A stretch of DNA of 64,000 nt from Calvatia gigantea. Its lineage: Eukaryota > Basidiomycota > Agaricomycetes > Agaricales > Lycoperdaceae. This document shows positions 1-10,500 of this stretch, one piece after another. The stretch spans positions 1,054,001 to 1,118,000 of the forward strand of contig JACAAK010000011.1 of the NCBI GenBank assembly GCA_025093985.1, given 5' to 3'. Under the pieces are notes generated by a model that searched no databases, was not told where the DNA came from, and was given only the letters and a program-made list of their open reading frames with translations. Made by a program: the position numbers and the translations under genes. Each line of letters begins with the position of its first letter. Position 1 is the stretch's first letter.

Positions 1-2
1 CA

Positions 3-1163
3 CTCAAATTGCCACTACACCCCCTCCCAATACCAAATGGACCTTGGGAAGAAATCAGTGTTGACATGATTGGACCACTGCCAGAGTCTAAAGGAAAGGA
101 TGCAATACTAGTCATCGTGGACCACTTCACAAAAATGATACGACTCTCAGTGACAACCATGGATGCTTCATCTAAAGACATTGCAAAGATATATCGAGAT
201 GAAATATGGAAGCTACACAGATTACCGAGGAAAGTACTCAGTGACCGAGGACCTCAATTCACATCAGAATTCACCAAGAAGCTATTCAAAGGGCTCAGCA
301 TTGAATGAAACCTATCAACAGTGTATTATCCACAAATGGATGGACAAACCAAACGCATTAACAGAGAAGTGGAAACCTACATCCACCTGTACTGCAACTA
401 TGACCAGGACAACTGGGCAGAATGGCTCCCTATCACAGAATTCCAGTACAATGACAAGCAACACAGAGGAACACAGGAAACACCATTTTTCCTAAACTAC
501 AGAAGGAATCCATGGAAAGGCAAGAACAAGCCGACAACAAACAATCCCATTGCCACAGCATTCCTGGAACAATTACAAGCCACCTGAGACAATGCCTCAT
601 CAGCACTACAGACATACCAAGAAAAGATAAAACAGCAACACGACCACAGTAGAACCCATGCCAGCACATATCAAATAGGAGATAAAGTATGGTTGGAGAA
701 CACCAATATCCATACCAATCAATCATCAAAGAAGCTAGGCCAAAAACAGTATGGACCTTTCCTTATTAAGGAAAAGATAGGAGAAGCAGCATATCGGCTG
801 ACACTACCAGATAGATGGGCCATCCATGATATATTCAATGAACAGCTCCTAACACCAGCACACCAGGCAGAGTTCCCAAGTCAAAAACAACCATCAGTGT
901 CTGACCCAGTGATCATCAACAATGAGGAAGAGTATGAAGTGGAAGAGATCTGTGGACAATGAAAACGAGGAAGGGGTTATCAATTCCTGGTCCACTAGAA
1001 GGGGTACAGCAATGAAGAAGATACGTGGACAGCAGAGTCCAATTTGGAAAATGCAAAAGATGCCATAAGAGACTACCAAAAAAGGCATCCAGAGGATACC
1101 CATAAAAGAGGGGGCAGAAAACACAAAAACACATCAAACAAACAACCCAGACAAAGAAACTAA
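3..1163 (+). pseudogene. pol 3' part: integrase core and chromodomain (copy A)
   Basis: One reading frame covers the whole stretch. The integrase catalytic core shows the first Asp in VDMIGPLPES, the second in LSDRGPQF and the Glu in the block following DGQT. The chromodomain, which targets integration to modified histones in chromoviruses, lies at about 925-1110. In-frame stops occur at 306 (TGA where copies C and D have CGA), 585 (TGA), 960 (TGA, CGA in copy D) and 996 (TAG for TGG). The frame ends at a TAA (1161-1163), and the next ATG lies two codons later in the same frame. Not functional as it stands. Confidence 0.9.
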
Positions 1164-1169
1164 ACAGAC

Positions 1170-2158
1170 ATGCCTGCCTCCCAACCTAACTGCATTGCTA
1201 TCGATTCCTTGTTCACCCCACTCCTACCAGAATTTCCTCCCTACCATTCCCAGAACCAGGCAGCAGCAGAGCACCAGCCCCCCAGGGAACTTGCTTCAAT
1301 CTCGCTAAAACACCATCCCCAGCACAAGGCCTCCTTGAAGCCTTACTCAAAGACATCGACAAGGCAACCAACAGTGAAATCGAGAACATTACTGCCCAGA
1401 ACAAATGACTGGTAGTAAACTGACATATTACCCTTGCCACCGCTTGTATCACCTTTGCTGACATATATGCTGGATTCACCAACACCACCTCCTCCGCCAA
1501 CTAGCATATTCCTGCCATCTTCTGAGCACTAGACCAGTCTACCCTCACCCCTAATGAACAAGATTGCATCCAAGGGCTCCAGAGCCGAATTGATCTGGGC
1601 CTTGAGGTCTTTAACCACCTCGACATCGCCAACATATTCTTGGAGCTCGCTGACATAGCCATGAAACTACTTGGGAGAGACAAGTCAAATAAAGACCCCG
1701 ACATCAACACCTTGGTCGACAGGATTCACATCACCCTCTCTGAACTACATGACACTGTCAACCCCACGCTGCCAACCTGAGCTAATACCCCCATGGACAA
1801 AGAAACCACAGTTTCCATGAAAGAGGAAGTCAATGCCCTTCATCATTTCATAAAGACCATCACACTACCACAACTTGTATCGGTTTTTCTTCCACCCGCA
1901 AGATTCCGCACTGTACTGCCAGGACAAAAAAAGGACCAACACTATTGGAACTTGATAGTCAAGAACTACTGGGACAGCTCCACCACCACCAACTTCCCAT
2001 ACAACGGTGTCCCAGTCCCTATCTGACAAGACGGATGAAGCCACTCACCCATCTTCTTAGCGTGTTCCAACGAAGGAAAGTTCCTCATCACTGCCACTAA
2101 AAAAGCACTTGCCACCGCGGTAGTAAATAGAGACTTTGATGAGCTTCCTGAGGCATGA
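1170..2158 (+). pseudogene. third ORF of the chromovirus, unknown function (copy A)
   Basis: The ATG is six bases after the pol TAA and in the same frame. The start MPASQPN and the end DFDELPEA match the equivalent ORF in copy C. Here the frame is shifted once (start to stop is not a multiple of three) and carries internal TGA codons, for example after AQNK. I do not recognise the protein. It has no signal peptide, no clear membrane span and no zinc knuckle. It sits where some gypsy elements carry env, but nothing in it looks like an envelope protein. Its stop is 18 bases before the LTR. Confidence 0.7.
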
Positions 2159-2176
2159 AGCCTAATCAGGGGGTAT

Positions 2177-2481
2177 TGTTGTGAACTTTCACTGATCATA
2201 TTGTGTTTCTTATCCATCTACATTCCTATCTCTTGTGTACCTGTTTCAGCTATTTCCTACCAAGTGATCTCTGAGTATGACTCCAACTAACTACAATGCC
2301 ATCCCTACCGGACATTTTATGTAGTTCCCCATCCATTCAACTGGATGTTCCTGTAGTATTTAAGTGTACATACATACTCCTGTATTCGGTATGCTTAACC
2401 ACCTAGTTCCTCTCCCCTTACTCGCCCTCAAGTCTTAGCCCAAGTTGCAACCTAAGGTTAACTCAGACTAAGGTTGTAACA
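2177..2481 (+). repeat. 3' LTR of copy A (305 bp)
   Basis: Begins TGTTGTGAAC after a G-rich tract and ends GTTGTAACA, matching the LTRs of copies C and D end to end. It carries the sequence variant GGTTAACTCAG near its 3' end, shared with the 5' LTR of copy C but not with the LTRs of copies B and D. Confidence 0.9.
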
Positions 2482-2489
2482 ACACCCCT

Positions 2490-3142
2490 GGAAAGAAAAA
2501 GATCATGGAACAACAAACAACCCTAGCAGCACAGAATTCCTAAAATAACTACAAAATGCAAGAGACAACTCCACAGTGGTACTACAATCTTATCAAGAAA
2601 AGATGAAACAGACTCATGACAACAGCAAATTGCACATGAAGTGATATCAAATTGGTGATGAGGTATGGCTGGAAAACACAAATATCCATACTAATCAGCT
2701 ATCAAAGAAACTAGGCCAAAAAAGGTATAGACCTTTCCAAATCAAGGAAAAGATAGGAGAAGTGGCATATCGGCTTGCCTGACCAGAAGGATGGGCTATC
2801 CATGATGTATTCAATGAACAGCTGTTAACCCCAGTGCAAAAGACAATGTTCCCAAGTCAACAGAGAATACTGGCACCCAAACCAGTGATCATCAATAATA
2901 AAGAAGAATACAAGGTGCAGGAGATCTGAGGATGATGAAAACGAGGATGGGAATATCAATTCCTAGTACATTGGAAGGAGTATAGTAACAAAGAAGATAC
3001 ATGGACAGCAGAGTCAAACTTGACAAACGCTCAAGACACAATAGCAGACTACCAAAAAAGGCATCTGGAGGATACCCATAAAAAGGGGGGCAGAAAACCC
3101 AAAAAGTCATTACCCAAGTCACCACCCAGACAAAGAAACTAG
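2490..3142 (+). pseudogene. pol remnant: integrase C-terminus and chromodomain (copy B)
   Basis: Aligned by eye to copy C, this holds the region after the integrase core (WLENTNIHTNQLSKKLGQ-type linker) and the chromodomain. Several stops interrupt it, including three TGA codons around 2928-2938 at the start of the chromodomain. The frame ends with TAG (3140-3142) where the other copies have TAA. The two-codon spacer to the next in-frame ATG is kept. Confidence 0.8.
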
Positions 3143-3148
3143 CCAGAC

Positions 3149-4127
3149 ATGTCTTCCTCCTGAGCCAACCTCATTGCTTTGTCCACCCTACCCCAACCAC
3201 AATCTCTTCTGTTTCCCTCCCAGAACTAGGCAATAGCCAAGCACCTATACCTCGAGGTACTTGCTACAACCTTGCCACCACACCATCCCCAGTACAAGGA
3301 CTTCTCAAAGCCCTACTAAAGGACATTGACAAAGCCACCAACAGTGAAATAGAGACCATCACTGCCCAGAATAAGTGACTAGTCATCAACTGACACATCA
3401 CCCTTGCCACTGCCTGCATTACCTTTGCCAACATGTACACAGGATTTGCAATGCATCCTTTTCCACCAACCAGCACATCCCAGCCATCTTCTGAGCCTTA
3501 GACCAGTCCATTCTCACACCTAGTGAACAAGACCATGTCTATAGCCTCCAAAGCTGCATTGACCTTGACCTTGAAGTTTTTAAACACCTCAACATTGCCA
3601 ACATATTTCTAGAGCTCACCAATGTAGCCATGAATTTGCTCAAATGAGACAAGTCAGCAGAAGACCTGGAGGTTGACTCCCTCATCACTAGAATTTACAC
3701 CACTCTCTCAGAACTACACAGCACAGTCAACTCCACACCACCAACTTGTGCTAGCACACCCATGGATGAAAAAACCACAGTCTCCATGAAAGAAGAAGTC
3801 AACTCCCTCCACTGCTTCATAAAAACCATCACTCCACCACAGCTTGCATCAGTTTTTCTCCTATCCACAAGATTCTGCACTGTACTACCAGGCCAAAAAA
3901 AGGACCAACATTACTAGAAAGCAATAGTCAAGAACTACTGGGACAACTCCACCACCACTGATTTCCCATTCAACAATGTCCTAGTCCCTATCAGTCAAGA
4001 CAGCCAAAGTCACTTGCCCATCTTCTTTACATGATCAAACAATGGAAAATACCTCATTGGAGCCACCAAGAAAGCCCTCACCACCACTGTAGTCAATGGT
4101 GACTTTGACAAGCTTCCTAAGGCATGA
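3149..4127 (+). pseudogene. third ORF of the chromovirus (copy B)
   Basis: Starts at an ATG two codons after the pol TAG, in the same frame, but meets a TGA after four codons. Recognisable blocks are GLLKALLKDIDKATNSEIE-like, TITPPQLASVF-like and the C-terminal DFDKLPKA. The stop at 4125-4127 lies 18 bases before the LTR, as in the other copies. Function unknown; clearly broken here. Confidence 0.65.
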
Positions 4128-4145
4128 AGCCTAATTGGGGGGTAT

Positions 4146-4449
4146 TGTTATGGAGTTCTACCAATCAAGTCATACTCCATTATCATTTGTATTCCTATCT
4201 ATCTATGTGCCTGTCTCACCTATTCCTGTTGAGCGATCCCTGAGTATGACTTGTATTAACTACCACACCAGCCTTATCAGACATTTTATATAGTTACCCT
4301 ATTTATTCAACTGGATGGCTTTCCTGTATTTAGGCATACATACATCCACTGTATTCAGTACACTTAACCACTTAGTTCTCTCCCCTTACTTGCCCTCAAG
4401 ACTTAGCCTAAGCTGCAACCTGAGGTCTTACTAGACTAAGGTTATAACA
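4146..4449 (+). repeat. 3' LTR of copy B (304 bp)
   Basis: Begins TGTTATGGAG after GGGGGGTAT and ends GTTATAACA. It carries the GGTCTTA-type variant near its 3' end and AAGACTT/AAGCTGC upstream of it, like the 3' LTR of copy C. Confidence 0.85.
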
Positions 4450-5590
4450 TGGATGTCTTTTTAGGTAGTCTTCTATCGCTTGCTTTGTATTTCCTAAGTT
4501 AGATTCTGCTGTCCATGTATTATCTTCATTACTATAGTCCTTTCAATAGACTAGGAATTGATATCTCTTTCCCCTTTTTCATCATCCTCAGATCTCTTTA
4601 ACCTCATATTCTTCTTTATTATTGATAATCACTGGCTTGGGCACTGTGATGTCATCCTGGCTTGGGAACTCAGGTTTCTGTACTGGGGATAATAGTTTCT
4701 CATTGAAAACATCATGGATGGCCCATCATACTGGTAGATTGAGCCAATATTCCACTTCTTCTATCTTTTCCTTGATATAGAAAGGTCCATACCTTTTTTG
4801 GCCTAGCTTCTTTGATAGCTGATTGGTGTATATGTTTATGCTCTCTAGCCACACTGTATCCCCTAAGTTGTATGTTTTAGAATAAAGCTTGCTATTATTG
4901 TATTGTTGTTTTATCTTTTCTTAATATAGCTATAGTGCTGATGAGGTATTGTCTTAGGTGGCCTGTAGCTGTTTCAGGAACACCATGCTATTTGGGTTGT
5001 TCATGGTGGTGTTGTCTTTTTCTTTCCAGAGATGTTATCTATAGTTTAAGAAGAATGGGGTTTTCTGTGTTCCTCCATGCTGCTTGTCATTATATTGGAA
5101 CTTGACCATTGGTTAGCCACTCAGACCAGTCATTTTGGTTGTAATTGCAATATAATCAGAGGTAGGTTTCTACTTCTCAGTTGATTCTCTCTATTTGTCC
5201 ATCTGTTTGGGGATAGTAGGCTATTGACATAGTTCATTTTATTCTCAGTCCCTTGAATAGTTTCTTTGTGAATTCCAATGCAATTGTGGTCCTTGGTCAC
5301 TTAGGACTTTGTATGGTACTCCATGTAGCTTCCATATTTTGTTGTGATAAATTTAGGCTACATTTTTTGATGAAATGTCTGTCTTTATTGCTATTAGCCA
5401 TATCATCTCCATAAACCAGTCAACAATTACAAGGATGGCATTATTTTTGTGGAACATGGGTAATGGACTAATGAAATTGATGCTAATTTCTTTCTATAGC
5501 CCTTGTGGTATAGGGAGGGAATGTAGGGGCAATTTAAGTAGTGTTGTCCATACTTTGTTCCTCTGACAGGTTTGGCAGCCTTATATGTAG
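4450..5590 (-). mobile_element. Ty3/gypsy chromovirus fragment E (pol 3' part)
   Basis: On the minus strand this follows copy D from about 18.08 to 19.21 kb: chromodomain (around 4480-4640), linker, and integrase core back to the zinc-binding region (near 5575). It is strongly decayed, with frameshifts and many stops, and has no LTR of its own. Its left end is the right end of the copy B LTR; its right end near 5590 is ragged. Confidence 0.8.
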
Positions 5591-6008
5591 TGTTGCTGTG
5601 AGCTGAGCTAGGCTCAAGCTCTGAGTTAGCTTGAGGCATCACAAACACCAATTAAGAAAACTCATCTAACTCAAGCTTGGATGAGCTGAGCTGGGGCTCA
5701 AGCCCTGTGTCAAATAATTCCAAATACTAGCTATTTGTGATCAGAATCAACAGATGTGTAAATGCATTTAATTAGACATCATACACACATGTTGTTTGCA
5801 TTATATTATCTACTTCCACCTTACTACCAGAATATAGGCAATTTTTCACTCTATTTTAGGACATACATGTTTATGTGCCTTGATTTAAACTCAATGATAA
5901 CTATTTGCAAGGCACACTTTGCTTTGGAAGGAAATCTTTGAGAGCATTTGGAAACATACTAGAGGATAGTTATTGTGAAGTAAGGTACAAGTCTGAAACC
6001 TGCCATAA
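5591..6008. other. Intergenic sequence with an AGCTCAAGCT-type low-complexity dyad
   Basis: I see no gene. The first 110 bases (about 5594-5705) are rich in GAGCTGAGCT, GGCTCAAGC and AACTCAAGCTT in both orientations and can pair imperfectly. The rest is AT-rich and featureless. The last bases before the copy C LTR are CATAA. Confidence 0.5.
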
Positions 6009-6315
6009 TGTTGTGAACTTTTCACTGATCATATCGTGCCCCTTACTTTGTCTACATTCCAATCTCCTATGTACCTGTTTCAGCTATTCCTGCCTGTGTG
6101 ATCTCCGAGCTCTGACTCATAACTACTATACCATAGTCATCGGACGTTTCATGTAGTTATCTCCATCCATTCAACTGGATGCCCCTTCTGTATTTAAGCA
6201 TACATACATACTCCTGTATTCGGTATGCTTAACCATTTAGTTCCTCTCCCTTTACTCGCCCTCAAGTCTTAGCCTAAGTTGCAACCTGAGGTTAACTCAG
6301 ACTAAGGTTGTAACA
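6009..6315 (+). repeat. 5' LTR of copy C (307 bp)
   Basis: Begins TGTTGTGAAC, ends GTTGTAACA. By eye it differs from the 3' LTR of the same copy at about 17 positions. A block of differences near the 3' end matches the LTR of copy A instead. Confidence 0.92.
6191..6235 (+). promoter_or_regulatory. LTR core promoter: TATA-like box and predicted transcript start
   Basis: TATTTAAG at 6191-6198 is followed 34 bases on by ATGCTTAACCA (6225-6235). That spacing fits a TATA-directed start, so the transcript (start of R) should begin near 6225. The second motif is complementary to the primer binding site just after the LTR. The two motifs also sit in a perfect 10-base inverted repeat, TTAAGCATAC and GTATGCTTAA. 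Confidence 0.55.
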
Positions 6316-6317
6316 TT

Positions 6318-6328
6318 TGGTTAAGTGT
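6318..6328 (+). promoter_or_regulatory. Primer binding site of copy C
   Basis: Two bases after the LTR: TGGTTAAG followed by a decayed TGT; copy D keeps TGGTTAAGCAT. Complementary over at least eight bases to CTTAACCA at the predicted 5' end of the element's own RNA. Confidence 0.5.
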
Positions 6329-6394
6329 CCCCACCTCACCTTGCAAGGAGTAGGCTGAAACAGGCCTGAACAGAAACAACCCAGGAGCTAGTAT

Positions 6395-7510
6395 ATAAGC
6401 TCGAACCTAGATGAATACAGAGAACCAAATCTCGAAGTCACTGATGACAAATCCGAAACATCAGATGAAGAAGAAACAGGGAACCCCAAAGTACCTGAAG
6501 AAACACACAATGAACCCAGAGTAAACCCAGCAGAAGAAGAAGTGCTATCAGAACTTCTAAACAAACTTGACCTAGCAGAGGAAGAAATAGCCCATCAGGA
6601 GAAATCAGACGAATCAAGCTTGGATGAAACAGAATCAGAAACCAACTCCAATATGACCGACAATACAGTAGTGCCTGTGACAATGTCCAGTGGGAAAGGC
6701 CTAGTGCCAGACCTGGGATTCTTCGACGGCACCCGCACCAAGTTCGACGACTGGTGGAGAGCAATGACACTCTTCATGAAATTCAACAAGATAGTTTCAG
6801 CAGATGATAAAGCCATAGCAGTCTTAGCCAGACTGCAAGGAGGAACTGCAGGAGCATATGCAGCTATGAGAGCACCAGCCATCCTAGAATCTGAAGATTC
6901 AGTGGACTGGAAGGTCTTCTCCAAGGAATTTAGAAGGACCTTCTCAGATGACGCCTCAAACAGCAAAGCCGAATGGCAGATCGAAAAATTCAAACAAGGA
7001 AACCAAAACACCACCGGCTACTTGATCGAATTCGAGGTGCTGAAAAGCAAGGCCAAGACTGACAGCAAGCATACTATGTTCCTACTTAGGAAGAATGCCT
7101 GACAAGACATCATACATATGATCACAGGTTATCCACCCTCCGCCAGGCCGGACACATATGCAGAATGGAAAGAAGCCATATTGTCTGTCGGACAAGGATA
7201 CAAGGCATCCAAATACCGAGGAGACAGGAAAATGAACACTGGCACCACCTATGGAGGAATGGGTGAGCCCATGGAGATAGGAAGCAGGCATTACATCTTT
7301 AACGACAAAGGAGAACCAAAGTGCTACAACTGTGGCATTTTTGGCCACATCGCCAAAGATTGCAAAAAACCCAAGGGGTTAATATGCTACAACTGCAGAA
7401 AAAAGGGACACATAGCCAAAGCCTGCACTGCACCCAAGAAGATTCAAGTCCAAGGAGTAGAGGAGGCTACCAACAAAGAAGGAAAGGATTTTTCCAAAGA
7501 CTCCAAGTAG
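6395..7510 (+). pseudogene. gag (copy C)
   Basis: The capsid-type Gag begins with an acidic, Ser/Glu-rich N-terminus of about 90 residues, continues into the capsid region (FFDGTRTKFDDWWRAM and following) and ends with two CCHC zinc knuckles, CYNCGIFGHIAKDC and CYNCRKKGHIAKAC. The start codon is ATA at 6395 where copy D has ATG. TGA at 7100-7102 replaces the CGA of copy D. The TAG end (7508-7510) is shared with copy D and is therefore the genuine gag stop. The last 105 or so bases overlap pol in another frame. Confidence 0.9.
7399..7405 (+). promoter_or_regulatory. Putative -1 ribosomal frameshift site A-AAA-AAG (copy C)
   Basis: In the gag frame the codons read AGA AAA AAG GGA, giving the canonical slippery heptamer inside the second zinc knuckle. 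A one-base backward slip here enters the pol frame, which then stays open past the gag TAG. The same heptamer is kept at the homologous place in copy D. Confidence 0.6.
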
Positions 7511-10500
7511 GTGCTACCTCGAGAGTCAAAAAGCTTGTATCTAGGATATCAGACAAATTCTACACGATTCCTCAGAGAAGAAAGCGTGAACTGAATCTAA
7601 AAGGAAAAATACAAACAGCAGGAAAGGAGATAACAGTCAACACCATCGTAGACTCAGGGTGTACAACCAGCAGCATCAGCAAAAAACTGGTAGATGAAGA
7701 AGGACTCTTTATCCAGAAATTGGAATGACAAATTATGGTACTAAACGCAGATGGGACGCCTAACCAAGGTGGAAAAGTAACGGAGACCATAATGATCAAC
7801 ATCAACATCTAGGGACATAAGGAACAAATCGAGGCCTCAGTCGTACAACTACAGGACAGAGTGGAAATCTTTTTAGGGCATGATTGGCTAGTCAAACATA
7901 ACCCGGAGGTAGACTGGAACAACGGAGAAATCAAGTTCACCCAGTGTCCACCAGGCTGCCAATTCCCCCATCAGAACATCACTATCACAGAAAAACTGTG
8001 AAGCATAACTGCTACGGAAGACCTATGGGAAAAAGAAGACAAGCCAGACCCAACCAAACTGGAAGACCTACCAGACTACGTACAACTGTTCACGCACCTA
8101 TTCAACAAAACAACATTCGACAAACTCCCAGAATGAACTGAATGGGACCACGAGATACTGTAATCTTAATGGAAGATGCCCCAAAAGAAATAAGTGCAGG
8201 GACATACAACATAATGGTTAAAGAACAGGACGAACTCAAGTCATTCATCAAGGAAAACCTAGAATCAGGACAAATACGACCATCGAAGTCCCTATATGCA
8301 GCGCCAACATTCTTCATTCCGAAGAAAGATAGGTCCAAAAGGCTGATCCAGGACTATAGACGGCTAAACAACATGGTCATCAAAGACAAAACACCATTGC
8401 CAAGAATTGGTGAAGTAATTGACAAGCTTGGAAAAGCCAAATACTTCAACAAGCTAGACATTATCTAGGGATACAACAATGTCAGGATCAAGGAAGGAGA
8501 CGAATGGAAGGCTGCCTTCCTCACCAATGAGGGACTCTTCAAACCAACGGTCATGTACTTTGGCCTAAGCAACTCGCTGGGGACATTCTCCAGAATGATG
8601 ACAAGCATCTTCCGTGACCTCTTACAAAACGGGGACATTGTAAACTATATGGATGACTTTGCCATCCTGGGAGACACTAAGGAGCAACTAAAGGAATGGA
8701 CAGTACGATTTCTGGAACGAGCAGCCCAGTACAATCTATGCTTCAAACAAACCAAGTGCATTTTCAATGCAGAAGAGATCCCCATGCTAGGAGTTAGGAT
8801 AGGACATGGACAAATCGAAATGGAAGAAGACAAAGTAAAATCAGTACAAGAATGGCCCGAACCCAAAAACACCAAGGGGGTAGAGAGGTTCCTGGGTTTT
8901 GCAAACTATTATCGACGCTTCATCAAAAACTTTAGCACGATTGTGGGACCCCTAAACAAACTCAAAGGAGCAGCCACATGGGAATGGACACAAGAGCACC
9001 AGGACTCATTCAATCAACTCAAGAAATGCATCACCGAGGAACCGGTCCTGACACTACCACAAAGACATGGCCAATTCAGAGTAGAAGTTGATGCATCGGA
9101 TTATGCATTAGGGGGGGTACTCTCACAGCTGCAAGAAGAAAAATGGCATCCCATTGCTTTCACATCACAAACCCTGTCACCAGCAGAACAGAACTATGAA
9201 ATATACAACAAAGAATTGCTGGCCATCGTCCATGCCCTAAAAGAATGGAGACATTATCTCTTAGATGCTGAAGAATGATTCGAAATCTGGACAGACCATG
9301 AAAACCTGAAGTATTACCGAGAACCACAGAAACTAAATGGGCGACAAGCATGGTGGTACCTGCGACTACAAGACTATGACTTCACGCTAAAGAGGCAGAA
9401 ATAGAAATACTAAATGTGATATGGATGTTTGGCTTAGATTAAGCTGACAGAATAGATTTTTAAAGATTTCTGCACAAGGCAAGTTCGTGGGGAGGCAATT
9501 TGACAATATGAGGGACAATTCCACAAAATAACACAAAACAATGACACGTAAAGAACACTAGAATAGCTAACTACCTTCGCTAAGAAGAGCAAAGCCAAGT
9601 TACACTGTAAAAGCACAACTCGCGTCCCTTATCTAAGAAGTTAACAAGACACAGAACCTCAGGTACTCCCTAAGATTCACCCTTATCAAGTTAATGACCA
9701 GAAGCACACTGTCCTACACTTGTGATATGCCAAGTACCAGGGTGTAGCAATGCAATACACTCTTAATCTAAGCTCACTTCACGAGTAAGCCCAAGGTCTT
9801 CTTCTTAGATCAAAAGGTCTCAACCCTAGCTCAAGTCACTTAGTCTAGTTAATCTCGAAAGAACTTATTACTTTGCTTCACTCAGGCACAATAGATCGCT
9901 TTTCACTGCGCTCTGAAGGCTAGGCAATGGCTAGTAGGTTCCTTGCCACGTCCGACACCTCAGAGGGGGTTTATATATTATTTGGGTGCTCGTTATGACA
10001 AGACAATGATTACACAACTAGGAACATATTATCAAGCAAGGTACAAACTGGTAGATTAGATCGTGCGCCAAGAGAGCCACAACCTGTTAGATTAGTGAAA
10101 CATTGGAAATACAGAAGGATTCTGGGTATCCGTTTGTTCCAGGCTGTGTTTTAGCCTGTTCTCTGGGTCTGCATTCTTCTTTAAATATGTAGAACATCTA
10201 AGATTTCGGACGTCACATGAACTGTTCTCCTACATGTCCCCATGGATTGTACGTGAACACATCCATATGCATCATTAGTGCTGAGTGATGTTCATTAATC
10301 TAACAACAGTGGCATTTCCTTGTGAACACGCCGATCATTCTTTTAGATTAAGCGTGTCGGACTTATTTCCCGAGTCTAGGCTCATTGGAGGGATCCCGTA
10401 GCTCTGTATAGATGCATTGGAATGGTTTTACTGCCTGGTCTGGCTGGAATCACGACTGGTCATATGGTACACTGTTAGAATTGCTTTTTGTTAAGCACAG

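Larger units (their letters stand above)
1..2481 (+). mobile_element. Ty3/gypsy chromovirus copy A (3' part)
   Basis: The right-hand part of an LTR retrotransposon runs in from the left edge. In order it holds the integrase core, a chromodomain, a third ORF, a polypurine tract and a 3' LTR. The 5' LTR, gag, protease and RT lie outside the window. The copy is dead, with several in-frame stops and a frameshift in the third ORF. Immediately right of its LTR the sequence resumes inside the integrase C-terminal region of another copy (B), so A appears to have inserted into B. The five bases after the LTR are ACACC; the left target duplication cannot be seen. Family assignment rests on the DDE integrase, the C-terminal chromodomain and near-identity to copies C and D. 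Confidence 0.9.
2482..4449 (+). mobile_element. Ty3/gypsy chromovirus copy B (truncated)
   Basis: Starts abruptly inside the integrase C-terminal part, where copy A is inserted, and continues through chromodomain, third ORF, polypurine tract and 3' LTR. It is more diverged from C and D than A is. Directly after its LTR the sequence continues as an opposite-strand fragment of the same family (E), so B itself probably landed in E. Confidence 0.85.

Noticed and set aside
6438..6770. Long ORFs on the antisense strand of gag (also 22029-22652)
   Set aside because: Mirror frames of the real gag; they disappear where gag is decayed and show no protein motif.
7726..7728. TGA as a reassigned sense codon in the retroelement
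   Set aside because: The nuclear genes in the right half use TGA as a normal stop (for example MSH2, IND1, GH51), and CpG decay of CGA explains the pattern.
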